Positions 1 through 18,669 of a DNA stretch of 64,000 nucleotides are shown piece by piece. Both the position numbers and the translations under genes were made by a program. Source of the stretch: Isoetes taiwanensis (lineage: Eukaryota > Streptophyta > Lycopodiopsida > Isoetales > Isoetaceae); the NCBI GenBank assembly GCA_021234155.1, contig JAJEKV010000050.1, positions 9,083,109-9,147,108 of the forward strand, given 5' to 3'. How positions within the stretch are numbered: the stretch's first letter is position 1; every line of letters begins with the position of its first letter. The notes beneath the pieces are model-generated. The model made no database searches, had not been told where the DNA came from, and saw nothing but the letters and a program-made list of their open reading frames with translations.

Positions 1-913
1 ACCATGCGCCTATGCGTAACAAAGTAATGCACAAAGAAGCACTTAACCGAGCGTTTACATAAAGTGCATAATTTGATTGTTTTGAAAATGGAGTCTACGT
101 TTAGGTGAATTGGCAACATTTAAGATAATGCTTCCAAAAATACTTGTAGTTTCACTCCCTACGATGATGGACATAATTAGCATCGAGGTCAATGCATTTA
201 TCAGCCCCTACCAAGAGTTCAAACTTAAAAGCAAGTAAGGAATTCTAGAAGTTGTTATGCAAAACACACTTTTATCTTTGGAAAGAAATAATGCTGCCAT
301 CAGTATATTGATCTCAACCAATGCTTGTCGGTAATAGCCTGGCTGGGTCTTTATGACCTTAACAACAAATGAATCGAAATTATTAGTCAGATATTTGGTG
401 ACTTGAGCAAATGTCCCTTGATCCAGCATCTATTTCAACATATGCCTGCAAAAATAATGAAGGCTTTGCTCATGCTAAATGCAACAAAAATCCCTTCTGC
501 TTGTTTGACCTTGAATTTTGTAAAATATCCCATAATAACTATAATAAGCTCTCCCTCAATCATCTTCTAAAATCAAAAAATCCTCAAGATCCAATGCAAA
601 TGGCTCTACACTTTTTTCAAGCCATCCAATGGCGAACATCAATATATGGAGAGCATGCCCCCCTCCAGCAGTGACTGCAACAACAATATTTGGCAATGTT
701 TCCATTCACAAAATGAGCATAGAAGCTGCATATGCAGGGGGGAAAAGTTAAGCATATCAGCAAGGCCACATGATGCAAAGTATCTATAAGATACCATGAA
801 ACAGATCCAAACATGAGAAGAGTAGGACAAAAGATATGTAAAACAGATCTAGAACGTGAGCAAGATGAGCGATAGAACAATATCGGAACAATGGTATTAA
901 GAACATGACCTGA
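1..913. repeat. Segmental duplication, copy 1
   Basis: This stretch matches 20414-21106 continued by 34331-34495, with a few small indels. The second copy is interrupted by the chromovirus at 21107-34330. Copy 1 ends near 913, where it joins LINE A through the shared bases GAATC, which suggests an end-joining junction. The segment contains a relic of a YAK1-like kinase exon on the minus strand (see 300-445). Nothing else in it reads as coding. Confidence 0.85.
300..445 (-). pseudogene. YAK1/DYRK-like protein kinase exon relic
   Basis: Read on the minus strand, an AG acceptor near 446 is followed by a peptide containing DQGTFAQV, then FVVKVIKTQPGYYRQALVEI. This corresponds to the glycine-rich loop and the catalytic-lysine strand of plant YAK1 (DYRK family dual-specificity kinases), where the usual form is GTFGQV, then AVKVIKNQ and YYQQALVEV. 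A stop codon lies directly upstream in frame, and no other kinase exon is visible nearby, so this is a dead fragment. The VKVIK lysine is present, and the last loop glycine is replaced by alanine. The family assignment rests on recognition of the motif. Confidence 0.7.
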
Positions 914-2087
914 ATCAAAAGCCTTGGAGAAGTCCACGAAAGCAACATATAGGGGTTTCTTTTTCCCAACAACAGAATCTATCATTGCACACATAGTGAC
1001 CAAATGGTCAATAGTGGACCTTCTGGATCTGAACCCAGCTTGTCCCACTGCTCTAGCATTATTATCCTCAGTCCACATGCTAATTTTTGAATCCAGAATG
1101 ACTGCAAAAAGTTTAGCATGTAAACTACTAACCATGATCATTCGATAATTAGTTGGATCCAATTCATCGCCTGCTTTGTGGAGTGGAACTACTCTGTTTA
1201 TTTGCCATGCTTGTGGGAAGCCCTCTCATAGCACTGCATTAAACAATTTTAACAAGATAGCAGCAACTCCATCACCCGCCCACTTGAACATTTCAGCTAC
1301 TAGACCATCCGCATTAGCAACTTTATTATTAGACAACTTTTGTAAACCACAATGTATATCATCCAAAGTGAATAAGAGATACTCTACATCATACCTGCCA
1401 TCCATGCAAGATTCATTCTGATTTGGAATGTAGTACAATTTTTGTATTTGCTCAAAAAGAGTTGCAGCATTCAATGTAGCCCCAACATTTTGATATGGCT
1501 TTAACCTGTCCCAAAATCTTTTTGGATGCTTAAGAAGGTCAATCACCATTTCCTGATTCTTTTTATGCAGATGTGCCTTTTTTTCCTCTTAACCAATTTG
1601 ACATATTCTTTCCTTTCTTTGATTTTTGCATCCCCTTTTGCCCTCTTAAACCTCAGACTTTGTTCTCTGCATTCTTGATCAAACCACCCATTGCATGGTA
1701 ATCCCTTCCTTTGCCTATGCGAACTAAAGCACATGGCTGCTGTATCAATTACCAAGCGTGTCAAAATGTCACTGATCTCAGATGCTGCTTGTGGCCACAA
1801 TATCAATGAAACATTTTCCTCACATGATTCCTTAAACAAAATGTTCTTATCATATCTCATCTTGATTTTTGGAGCTCGGATAGATAGAGGAGCATGCGCC
1901 AATGTGCCTAAAGCACATATAGCAACAAAAATTGGCATGTGATCTGACTCAATCCTTTCACTGCCAATAGAAAGATTGACCACCTGATTAATAAATGCTG
2001 GCTTAGCTAAAATATAGTCCACCACACTTGCATTCCTGCAAGTACATTTTCCAGAGCTGGGAAATTTTGCTATGCCATTATATATAA
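914..2087 (-). mobile_element. LINE A, downstream part (endonuclease end and start of RT)
   Basis: Minus-strand reading gives the end of an APE-type endonuclease (VVDYILA, then SDHMPIFV, 1543-2060), a linker with NKVANADGLVAEMFKWAG (1226-1549), and the start of a reverse transcriptase (NNARAVGQAGFRSRRST, YVAFVDFSKAFD, 914-1162). It is the continuation of 6065-7732. Removing the Helitron at 2088-6064 restores a contiguous endonuclease reading, from CSGLDM on the right-hand side to YNGIAKFP on the left. The reading frame is broken in several places. The element stops at 914 in the first RT block, so its 3' half is lost. Confidence 0.85.
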
Positions 2088-2098
2088 CTAGAAAAAGT

Positions 2099-2115
2099 GC
2101 CCAGCGTTGCTGGGC
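2099..2115 (-). other. Helitron 3'-terminal hairpin
   Basis: This is a perfect 7-bp palindrome with a 3-base loop, followed on the minus strand by ACTTTTT and CTAG. Helitrons use such a hairpin as the 3' transposition terminator. Position and spacing fit the family rule of about 5-12 bases before CTRR. Confidence 0.88.
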
Positions 2116-2732
2116 TATTCATCAGGCATAAGTTCATGAACTAACAAAGACGATTGGTGGAGTCACATTGAACGTTTAAAAGGCAAAAAATTGTATGAGT
2201 GTAATATTCAATGCTTTTCTACAATGTTGGAAATTTCCCGGTATCTACCTTAGAAACCGGAACTGGAAATTCTGGGGAGGAACCCCCCCCCAATCTGGAG
2301 CCCTGTGTGTTCTTGTTCCATGCAAAATGATTTCCTATTAAGTTAAGCTTTCTGAAAGTACGGCTTCAAGACCTAGATTAGATGTACTCTGCCATTGCAC
2401 TACAAAGAAACAGAGGGTTGAGATAATCCACGATTGTTTTGGTAATCCAAGTCCTTTACGTTTGCAATGCCCAAAAACTGTAATAATTGTAAGAAGTGAC
2501 ATGCTTGGAATTTCAATTTGTCTGCTGCTGCTCATGCCCAATGTCTACCAAATTATATGGGGGGATTCAACCATGTATGGTCTAAATGCATCTAAACATC
2601 TTTCCATTGATGCCTATTTTGATAACACAAGCCTTTATCATTAGCCAAAATGCTATGTTTCAGTATGTTACAAGTTTAGATTTATAACCACCATCTTCTT
2701 TTGATAGAGTTTTCTTTGGATGCATCACGAAT

Positions 2733-3706
2733 CTAATTCTCAAGATTCTTTACCAGATCTCCCCGCGACGACAAAGGTGTATTGGAAACTATGGAAGAAA
2801 GAACTCTCTCAGTGTTGCCATCTGCATTGCTTCCCTGGAAATTCAACGCAAAGGTCTTCAAGTATTTGTTTTCTTTCATCAAGCTAGATTGCAATCCATC
2901 ATAACTGTGATGAAACATCTCAGAGAAACTACTCTGGATTGAACTTCCAATGGATTCTCTTTGGTTGTCCCCAGCAGCAAGTGAATGGAAATCATCACAA
3001 TCAAAATCACTGTGTTCGAATCTACAGCTAATGTGAGCTTGTGGTAACATAAGTAGTGGTGATGTTCTATATCCTTGCAAATCCACACCAAAGTTTAAAT
3101 TTGCAACCTGCATAGAAACGATAGATTAATAAGTTAATATATATCTTTAGATTAACAAGTTCATATATATCTTTAAATATAAACGCATGATGCATTGCAC
3201 TTTTTGATCAGAGATAGAAATAGGACCTTTTAACAACTGGCCAGACACCATAACTGAAAGAAAGGAATTAGAAACCTTATAATCTAGAACTACATTTGGC
3301 CTCCGCGGACGATAAAAGAACCTTCCTTCCTTCCTTCCTTCCTTCCTTCCTTAAGAATACTAAAACTAAGTCACCATTACCATTGAGATAAATTAATCCG
3401 AGGTGGAACGAAATAGAAAGATACCTTGTTTTCAAGCGCCATAATCTCTTGCTTAAGTCCTACAATTGTAATGTCTTTTCTTCTATTGATATCCTCCAGC
3501 AATTCAAGCTGCTGTAAGACTCTCCAAACCACCAACTTGAGATATTTTAATGCAGGAGATTAGCTAAAGATTGCATGATATTGAATACCTTTACACTGGC
3601 CTCCATTGCTGCATAAACAACAGCCATTTCTTCATTTAATGGCAGTGACCATTCTTCTCTCATGCAGTTGCAAAATCTCTTTAGCCTTCAAAGCAAGTAC
3701 AACCTA
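2733..3706 (-). pseudogene. Captured fragment of a coiled-coil protein gene (3 exons)
   Basis: Three exons with GT-AG borders read on the minus strand. The first is 3589-about 3706 (VLALKAKEILQLHERRM, then EEMAVVYAAMEASVK in another frame, so a frameshift is present). The second is 3425-3511, encoding 29 residues that include LEDINRRKDITIVGLKQEI, a heptad-like amphipathic helix. The third is 2733-3113, which begins after a CAG acceptor at VANLNFGVDLQGYR and runs Ser- and Asn-rich to a stop at 2733. I do not recognise the family. The last exon is open for about 126 codons. It may be the 3' end of the same host gene as the protease exons upstream, or a second captured gene. Confidence 0.55.
3326..3354. 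repeat. (TTCC)n microsatellite
   Basis: This is an uninterrupted run of TTCC units inside the Helitron, in an intron of the coiled-coil fragment. Confidence 0.9.
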
Positions 3707-3837
3707 GATTTCGTGAGAACAAAAGATTGTATGAAATCGGGCCTAAAAGTGCATCCAAAAATAGTTGCCATAGCGTGTATATATTCTGCCTATTATTTAA
3801 ATGATCTATTAAAAAGCATCACCACCATTTAAGAAAT

Positions 3838-5033
3838 ACTGTAAGCTGCATAAATCTGTATGTCAAGTGAATCGAGATGGTATACGTATGGTTCAATATA
3901 TTTGGCATCTTCAGCTGCAGAAAAGCATACAATTACCAGACTCCAATGTAGCCTGCAATAGAAATGCATGAAGTCAAATTTCAACATATGGATATGATAT
4001 TGCGCCAACATTATTTATATTTGTGCTCCATAATAAACATTTGCGCAGTCAAGTTGAACTGAGACAATCATTTACACATTCACTGACTAAATGACTCTAC
4101 AAGATTGCTATGGATTCACCATTCATGAACTGCAAATAGTTATAGACTTCCTGTTGGTTTCCCTCCATTCCTTTGACACCCAGAAGGCTGTTGGATAGTT
4201 TCGAGTGTTGAAAGAATTTGCTCTCCCTCAATACAAATATGATCGTACATTGATCACCAAAATGCAGATGCCAGGAACAAGGTTTAATGCTTATTGATTT
4301 TTGATGCCATATGACATGATATGTAACAGCTGTTTCAAAAGCTATGTCGTTAGTGCTATCCTTTTATGACAAGAGAGCGGCATCACTCACATGAAGCTTT
4401 CCAATTCTCTTTCAGTTTTATAAAGAGACAAATGCCAACCAATAGAGCTAAGGGCCAGCATCGAATTGCTTATTTTCTTGATATAGAATAAGGGAAGTTT
4501 TCGTGTTGCTTTTGACAGAAAATATAAACAAACATTCTAATGACATGTGGGAAAGTTGCATACTTGTCATGAACTGGCATAATCAAGTAAGATTTTTCAA
4601 AGATATTGATCCCTCTTGTCCATTTCCGTAGTTTGACTACTTCTTCAGAAGTTGCTTGAGGTTTCTGGCAAACTCAATATGAGAGACAGGTTACCAATAA
4701 TCAAAAACAATGTGGCGGAGAAAAAAAAGTGAAGCAAATATCCAATTTCTACCTTTGAAACTTGGATTTCCATGAGTTTCTTAAATAAGAAGCTGCTAAA
4801 GAAGTAAAACCTTTGTTTTCTTTATGGAGGCAAGAGCTCCTCCCTTTGAATATATCTGTTGAAAAAATTATGTAGGGTGTTCTTGTATCCATCTACAATA
4901 AGATGCTAAATAAAGATATGAGAATGGCATAACATACCTGATGTAAAAGTCTATGATGGTGTCATTTAGAAATTCCATAGGATTCAGGCACTGCATGTCT
5001 GAATATGATTCTTCAACTGCATCAGGATCGCCT
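3838..5033 (-). pseudogene. Captured exons of a Ulp1-like SUMO protease (peptidase C48)
   Basis: Three exons with plausible GT-AG borders read on the minus strand. Exon 5033-4939 has GDPDAVEESYSDMQCLNP followed by FLNDTIIDFYIR. Exon 4664-4564 has VVKLRKWTRGINIFEK and then IMPVHD. Exon 3952-3838 has LHWSLVIVCF and then YHLDSLD. These match the start and middle of the C48 catalytic domain of plant ULP2-type SUMO proteases, where the His of HWSL and the Asp of HLDS are catalytic. The exon with the catalytic Cys is not found, so no active enzyme can be made. The exons keep gene order along the Helitron strand, as expected for a captured host gene. Confidence 0.75.
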
Positions 5034-6052
5034 CTGCAAATACCAATGCACAAAAGTTGATTCCAGGAAGACTGCATGGGCGCTGGATATTCCCAACATC
5101 GTAAATTATTATGTCTTGCAATGATCCTCCTAATCGAAGCCTCAAAGGGTATAAAGCTGCACATATTTTTAGTATGAGCATTCCTTAAACAAAACTGATA
5201 CACAAAGATCCACTCATGAATAGCATGGTAGTTACCTTTCACCGCCTTTTCAAGCACTGGATTTGTAAGGTCCTGCATGGGCGTAAGTGTTTTCAGAAAC
5301 CCAATGACACATATTCCTTCCATTTAGCTCCCGACCAAGCAGGCATTACTGGCTCTAAGCCTAAAATACTTTGCTCTGCTGCCTAAGTAACTTATGCTGC
5401 AAATTGATGGATAAATGAAAAGGCTTATAGATCGTCACAAATCATCATCTGCCAGCCAATCTCATACTTCCCCAACTCGGGTTTGGAGATCGGGAGTTTT
5501 TTTTTTAGTCCAGCAACATTTTCGGCTAGACATGAACCTCAAGAAATTGACCTGCATAACCTTGAATGCTTCAGGATGAGGATGCGTATGCTGCACCAAC
5601 GAACCAGAGCGATTGCAAAAGCTTGTTGCCCCACCGGAAATTCCAGAAGGAGTATGGACTGCCAAAAGGTAATTGCCGGAATCTCAAAATACCCTAACAG
5701 ACCCAATTGCAAATGGGGAAGCAAATGAAGAGGGGAAAATGTGCCGAAAGGGCCCTTGAGAAGAATGACGAAAGCAAAAGAGTAAGTCAGGAAAATTTCC
5801 AGTTCCAGTCGGAGATGCGCACACATTTTGAATGCATAATAGGGCTCACGTTTTGTGCTTGCTGAATCAAATAGGAAGACATTGTTTTGGGCATGCATTC
5901 CAGAATTCAGGAACAGGAACTGGAAAGGGAAGAAGAGAGCCAGAACCATCGTATCAATAAAAAACCGCCAAAAGCCAAAATCAAGGGATGAAAATAAGTT
6001 AAAAAATTCAACGTGCAAGATTGCGCACAGACTATCACAAAACGCCTTTATT
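5034..6052. other. Helitron 5' part without a recognisable gene
   Basis: The minus strand has a 67-codon ORF at 5462-5665 and longer openings at 5539-6018, but none shows a domain. They may be leader or 5' exon sequence of the captured protease gene. The segment ends with the Helitron 5' terminus. Confidence 0.4.
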
Positions 6053-6064
6053 ATTATATATAGA

Positions 6065-10546
<4,482 letters not shown>

Positions 10547-10613
10547 CCAAAGGGTCTATTCAATCAAAGAAACTGCAGAGTTAATCGAAGAGCCAACTAT
10601 CTTAACAGTTTAT

Positions 10614-10763
10614 GGGCCTACACTGTATGGGTGTATAAGTCAGGGCAAGTACATGGTAGGTAGGACTAAGATAACAGGGAACTTGAGGGGGCCTACATTG
10701 TATGGGAGTATAAGTCAGGGCAAGTACATGGCAGTTAGGACTAAGTTAACAACTACCAATGAA
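10614..10763 (+). repeat. 75-bp tandem duplication in LINE D 5' region
   Basis: Two imperfect units start with GGGCCTACA at 10614 and 10689 and share the stretch around TATAAGTCAGGGCAAG. They lie directly before the ORF2 ATG at 10759. Tandem units in a LINE 5' UTR often act as promoter modules; that role is inferred here. Confidence 0.85.
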
Positions 10764-12246
10764 AGTGATATCATGGAACTTGAGGGGGATTAAGGGGACA
10801 CTAAAACGTGCCAGGGTACTAGCGGCAATAAGGTCAATGGCAGCAGATGTCATTCTCCTCCAGGAACATAGGCTGCCAGAATTTGAAGCTAGATCTTTGG
10901 GAACATGGGTAGGGGGGCAATATGACTCGTTTACGTGTGCAACTCAAGGCACAAAGGGGGGTACTGCTCTATTGTGGAGGGGGCAAAATGTTGTACTCCA
11001 ATTTAAGGGCACAAATGGGAGATGGCAGGCTGTGGTTTTTGAAACACGGGGATGTAGGTGGGGTCTTCTCAATATCTACGCTTCCAATAAACCTGCAGAA
11101 AGGGCTATAATGTGGAAAGAGATTGAGACCTGGATCCTACAACAAGAAGTGGAAAATTGGCTCTTGGGTGGAGATCTAAATATGACCGATATTTGGGATC
11201 AGAAAATTGGACTCCATAAGAACCTGTCAGCTGAAGAGAATGCTTCATGGAACTCCTTAATTGTCAATGTGGGCTTTGCTCTGATCCCGCCCTCTAACAC
11301 ATCCTTCTCTTGGTCCAATAAGCAAAAGGGACATGATCGGGTGTATTCTTTGCTTGACAGATTCTACTTGGCCAACAAGTCAGCGGGTTTCCTAGACAGA
11401 TGCTTTGTTGAAGGGGATTTGGCTTTTACTCAGTCTGACCATGTTCCGCAAAAGCTCACCTTTGAGGATGCTCCCACGACTAGGCGGTCTGGTAACGTGC
11501 CCTTTAAGTTTAATACTTCACTCATAGGGAAGTCAGCATTTTGTGATGCATTCCGAACCTTTTTAGTGTCCCATCCTCCGGAGAATGGGTTGCCAAGTAT
11601 GAAGGCCTGGATTCAGTGGGTCGGGGTGATTAAGGCTTGGATTAAAAAATGGGGTCGAGATAGGGCTAGAGAGTTTAAAAGATCAAAAAATACTGTATAT
11701 GACCAACTCAGAATCACAAAGCAAGATCTTCTAACAGACCCTTTTAACGTTACCCTTCATTCTTTAGAAGCAGACCTTGAGAGCAGAGCTAAGGCTATCG
11801 AAGAGGAAGAGGCTAGGGGGGCCGCGGTAAGATCCAAAACAAAATGGTATACAGAGGTTGATCATGAGAATTCTAGACACTTCTTTAGGCTTGCTGGGGC
11901 CAGATTGGCAGAAAATAGTATCACTTCTATTATTGATGATCAGCAGAATAGACTTGATTCATATGATGGGATCAGAACATATGTGAAAGAAAGCTTTCAA
12001 TGCATGTTCAAAGAAGACCCCCTTCCCACCAACTATGGCTCCATACTTCAAAACTGGATGGCAAAAATTCCTTGGGGGGGCAAAATCTCTGAGAATGACA
12101 ACAAGTCTTTAATGCGTCACCTGGAGGACGATGAAATCTTCAGAACTCTTTCCTCCCTTGCTACAGGTAAATCTCCTGGCCCTGACGGTTTTCCTCCAGA
12201 GTTTGTAGTGGAATTTTGGGATCTTCTGGGTTTGTTCGGGCAATAA
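10759..12246 (+). CDS. LINE D ORF2, endonuclease and RT N-terminus
   Basis: 495 residues starting MKVISWNLRG, the canonical opening of plant L1 endonucleases. Landmarks are ILLQEHR, NIYASN, LLGGDLNM and SDHVPQ. A long linker is followed by the RT lead-in TGKSPGPDGFPPEF. The frame ends at 12246 because of a single-base shift; the same protein continues in the frame of 12216-14468. Confidence 0.92.
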   Translation: MKVISWNLRGIKGTLKRARVLAAIRSMAADVILLQEHRLPEFEARSLGTWVGGQYDSFTCATQGTKGGTALLWRGQNVVLQFKGTNGRWQAVVFETRGCRWGLLNIYASNKPAERAIMWKEIETWILQQEVENWLLGGDLNMTDIWDQKIGLHKNLSAEENASWNSLIVNVGFALIPPSNTSFSWSNKQKGHDRVYSLLDRFYLANKSAGFLDRCFVEGDLAFTQSDHVPQKLTFEDAPTTRRSGNVPFKFNTSLIGKSAFCDAFRTFLVSHPPENGLPSMKAWIQWVGVIKAWIKKWGRDRAREFKRSKNTVYDQLRITKQDLLTDPFNVTLHSLEADLESRAKAIEEEEARGAAVRSKTKWYTEVDHENSRHFFRLAGARLAENSITSIIDDQQNRLDSYDGIRTYVKESFQCMFKEDPLPTNYGSILQNWMAKIPWGGKISENDNKSLMRHLEDDEIFRTLSSLATGKSPGPDGFPPEFVVEFWDLLGLFGQ

Positions 12247-14468
12247 GGGGGGCTTGGGAGGCTCGATATCTACACCCTGCTTTGTCCACAGGGTTTATCT
12301 CTCTGGTCCCAAAGGTGGCTAGGCCACAAAAGCTAAACGAGTGGAGACCTATAGCGCTGACTAATGTGCTTTACAAGGTCATCATGAAGATAATTGCCAA
12401 CCGACTGAAGCCAATCCTCAATAAGGTCATTGGAAGTCAGCAAACGGCTTTCTTACCAGGTAGGCATGTTTTGGATAACTTTATAGCAGCAAGAGAAGGA
12501 TTGCATTGGTATAAACTCTCCAAACAGAATTGTGTTTTACTGAAAATGGATTTCCGCAAGGCATATGATACTCTTCGCTGGAGGGGTCTTCAAGATATTA
12601 TGCTACATATGGGTTTTGATGCATCCTTTGTTGAGATGTCTTTAGGTTTCAACAAACTTGCTTCAGCGTCAGTTTTGATTAATGGGCAACCCTCGGGGCT
12701 ATTTGAACTAAGAAAGGGTGTCAGGCAAGGTTGCCCTCTGGCACCCTATTTGTTTTTTATCATAGCAAATTTACTTACTAAGATGGTAGAGTTCAAAATA
12801 TCTGAGGGCACTCTCACTGGTCTTCAGCTCCCTGACTCCCCGCAAAAGCTTTCAATCATGCAGTATGCAGATGATACATTCATCTTCCTCAGATATGATG
12901 ACTCCAGCTCTACAGCCTTCCATGAAATTGTAGATGCATTTGGGAAGTTATCAGGGATAGAGCTCAATGCGACAAAGTGTGCAGTTATTTGGCCCTTCGA
13001 AGCGGATGTTGATCCGAGGGTAAAAGACTTTGGATTTCGAATTCTTAAGGATGAAGCCACTAAATTGCTTGGTATATCCCTAGTCCTTTCTGATAATCTA
13101 AAGGGACTCTGGACCCCAATTCTGGACAACCTGAAAAAGAAAGTCAACTTATGGTCAGCAAAAGGGCTTGCGACTGCTGGAAAGATTGCAGTTGCCAATG
13201 CAATCCTTGCTGCTTCTCATGTATACTACTCCTCAGCTATGGTCGCGCCTAAATACATTTACAATCAAATCCACACTATCATCAGAAAATTTATATGGGG
13301 GGGAGGAATGCATAAGGTGGCATGGTCGGTACTGTGTATAGATCGAAAAGATGGAGGGATGGGGTGCAAGGACCTGGAAACTCAAGCTCAGACACTCGCA
13401 GACAGATATGTGTGGAGAGCATTACAAGGTATTACCTCCCCAGCTCTGCACTTTGTCAAATATTGGCTTCAACGTTGTACCTTAAAAGGTAAACCTTCTT
13501 TACCCAGGGAGGAAATGGGTTCCTTCTTTTATAGTTACAAAATCGCCCCAGGCACATCACCAATTATGCGGAAGCTATTAGAGGCCTGGTTAGAAGTGCA
13601 AAGTCTTTTTAAGCCAATGGAAGCTCCGAGGGAGGCTGGAAAGTTGAGCATTTTCTGGAACACTCAGATATGGATGAGAAATAACCTCCCTCTTGCTCTC
13701 ACACACCCCCGTATTTTCCTTAAATGGAGGTCAGCAGGTATCACTAGTGTGGCTCATCTTTGGGATGGTGTACGATGGCTCTCTTGGTCTCGCTTTAAAG
13801 AAAAGGTACAAGGTGCAGGGGAGGGTGATAGGAAGATCTATCGTGAGATATGTAGCACTCTGGCTAATCTTTCAGGACAGGATGGTCCAAGTGATAGATG
13901 GGCTTGTAAACAGGAGGAGAAATATGTTGTCAGCACGATCTACCGCCTTCTCTGTGCTGACTCCCCTCTCAAAGCTGCTGACAGGTTGGGAGTTGACATT
14001 TTACAGGCAAAACAACTACTAGCTAGGTCATGGACTTCACTATGCTCAAGAAGGTTGCAGTTTTTCAGATGGTTAGCTTTACAGGGAGGATTGAGCACTA
14101 TGGAGAGACTCTATGGAAAGGGGACTCTTCTGAGTGATAGATGTCCGCTTGGATGCAGTACCTCAGAAACCCTCTCTCACTTATTCTTTTGTCCTAAGGT
14201 TATGATCTTTTGGGATTGGGTGTGTCCGCTCATTGGCACCAATGTTTTGCAATGGCCAGCAATAATTGTGGCTACTGATGGAGATGTTATCTCTGCGTCC
14301 CTTCTTAACATAGGGCTGTGGACAATATGGAAGCATAGATGTGGAATTTCTATGGGGGGACAACAATTTTCCTTGGATAAGATGAAGAATACTTTTAACA
14401 TGGAGGTGGCACTCATGGCGCTCTCGCCCATCATCGGAAATATGGGCTCAACTATAACAAGAATCTAG
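12216..14468 (+). CDS. LINE D ORF2, reverse transcriptase and C-terminus
   Basis: About 740 residues after the frameshift. RT motifs are ISLVPKVARP, WRPIALTNVLYK, QTAFLPGRHVLDN, LLKMDFRKAYDT, GVRQGCPLAPYLF and QYADDTFIF. The C-terminal region has the plant-LINE zinc-binding reverse-transcriptase motif (CPLGCSTSETLSHLFFCP) at residues about 645-665. The protein ends at a TAG at 14466. Apart from the shift near 12230 the ORF is open, so the copy is young, or the shift is a sequence error. Confidence 0.92.
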   Translation: MGSSGFVRAIRGAWEARYLHPALSTGFISLVPKVARPQKLNEWRPIALTNVLYKVIMKIIANRLKPILNKVIGSQQTAFLPGRHVLDNFIAAREGLHWYKLSKQNCVLLKMDFRKAYDTLRWRGLQDIMLHMGFDASFVEMSLGFNKLASASVLINGQPSGLFELRKGVRQGCPLAPYLFFIIANLLTKMVEFKISEGTLTGLQLPDSPQKLSIMQYADDTFIFLRYDDSSSTAFHEIVDAFGKLSGIELNATKCAVIWPFEADVDPRVKDFGFRILKDEATKLLGISLVLSDNLKGLWTPILDNLKKKVNLWSAKGLATAGKIAVANAILAASHVYYSSAMVAPKYIYNQIHTIIRKFIWGGGMHKVAWSVLCIDRKDGGMGCKDLETQAQTLADRYVWRALQGITSPALHFVKYWLQRCTLKGKPSLPREEMGSFFYSYKIAPGTSPIMRKLLEAWLEVQSLFKPMEAPREAGKLSIFWNTQIWMRNNLPLALTHPRIFLKWRSAGITSVAHLWDGVRWLSWSRFKEKVQGAGEGDRKIYREICSTLANLSGQDGPSDRWACKQEEKYVVSTIYRLLCADSPLKAADRLGVDILQAKQLLARSWTSLCSRRLQFFRWLALQGGLSTMERLYGKGTLLSDRCPLGCSTSETLSHLFFCPKVMIFWDWVCPLIGTNVLQWPAIIVATDGDVISASLLNIGLWTIWKHRCGISMGGQQFSLDKMKNTFNMEVALMALSPIIGNMGSTITRI

Positions 14469-14624
14469 ACAGGATTGGTAGGATCCAAGGATTTTATGTG
14501 TTTTTTAAGTGTCATTGGTTAGTTGAGGATGATAGGTCCTTGGATATGCAAAGATTGGCTTTATTAACCCCTTAGGTGGGATATATGTATAACATTTACT
14601 CTATAAATTAATATAACATATTCA

Positions 14625-14645
14625 AAAAAAAAAAAAAAAAAAAAA
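14625..14645 (+). other. Poly(A) tail of LINE D
   Basis: This pure A run ends LINE D at its border with the LINE B endonuclease. Confidence 0.95.
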
Positions 14646-14646
14646 T

Positions 14647-18669
<4,023 letters not shown>

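Larger units (their letters stand above)
2088..6064 (-). mobile_element. Non-autonomous Helitron carrying gene fragments
   Basis: On the minus strand the element begins with TC at 6064 (TCTATATATAATAATAAAGG) after a flanking A. It ends with CTAG at 2091-2088 before a flanking T. Seven bases before the CTAG lies a perfect 7-bp stem, GCCCAGC with loop AAC and GCTGGGC (2099-2115). These are the Helitron hallmarks: 5' TC, 3' hairpin plus CTRR, and insertion between A and T without target duplication. Excision in silico restores LINE A exactly. No Rep/helicase ORF is present, so it is non-autonomous. Its cargo is exon debris from an Ulp1-like protease and from a coiled-coil protein, both on the same strand as the element. 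Confidence 0.9.
10547..14645 (+). mobile_element. LINE D (L1-type) inserted into LINE B
   Basis: This plus-strand non-LTR element has a 5' UTR containing a 75-bp tandem duplication, ORF2 in two frames (10759-12246 and 12216-14468), a 3' UTR and a poly(A) tail (14625-14645). It lies head-on inside the LINE B endonuclease. No ORF1 is present, so the copy is 5'-truncated or the family lacks one. The flanks show at most 2-3 shared bases, so no convincing target-site duplication is seen. It differs from LINEs A, B, C and E in RT sequence and in having a poly(A) tail. Confidence 0.9.

Noticed and set aside
2077-6062. 10-bp direct repeat ATTATATATA flanking the 4-kb insertion, as a target-site duplication
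   Set aside because: The right-hand copy is the Helitron 5' terminus itself. Using TC and CTAG as ends restores the LINE reading exactly, without any duplication.
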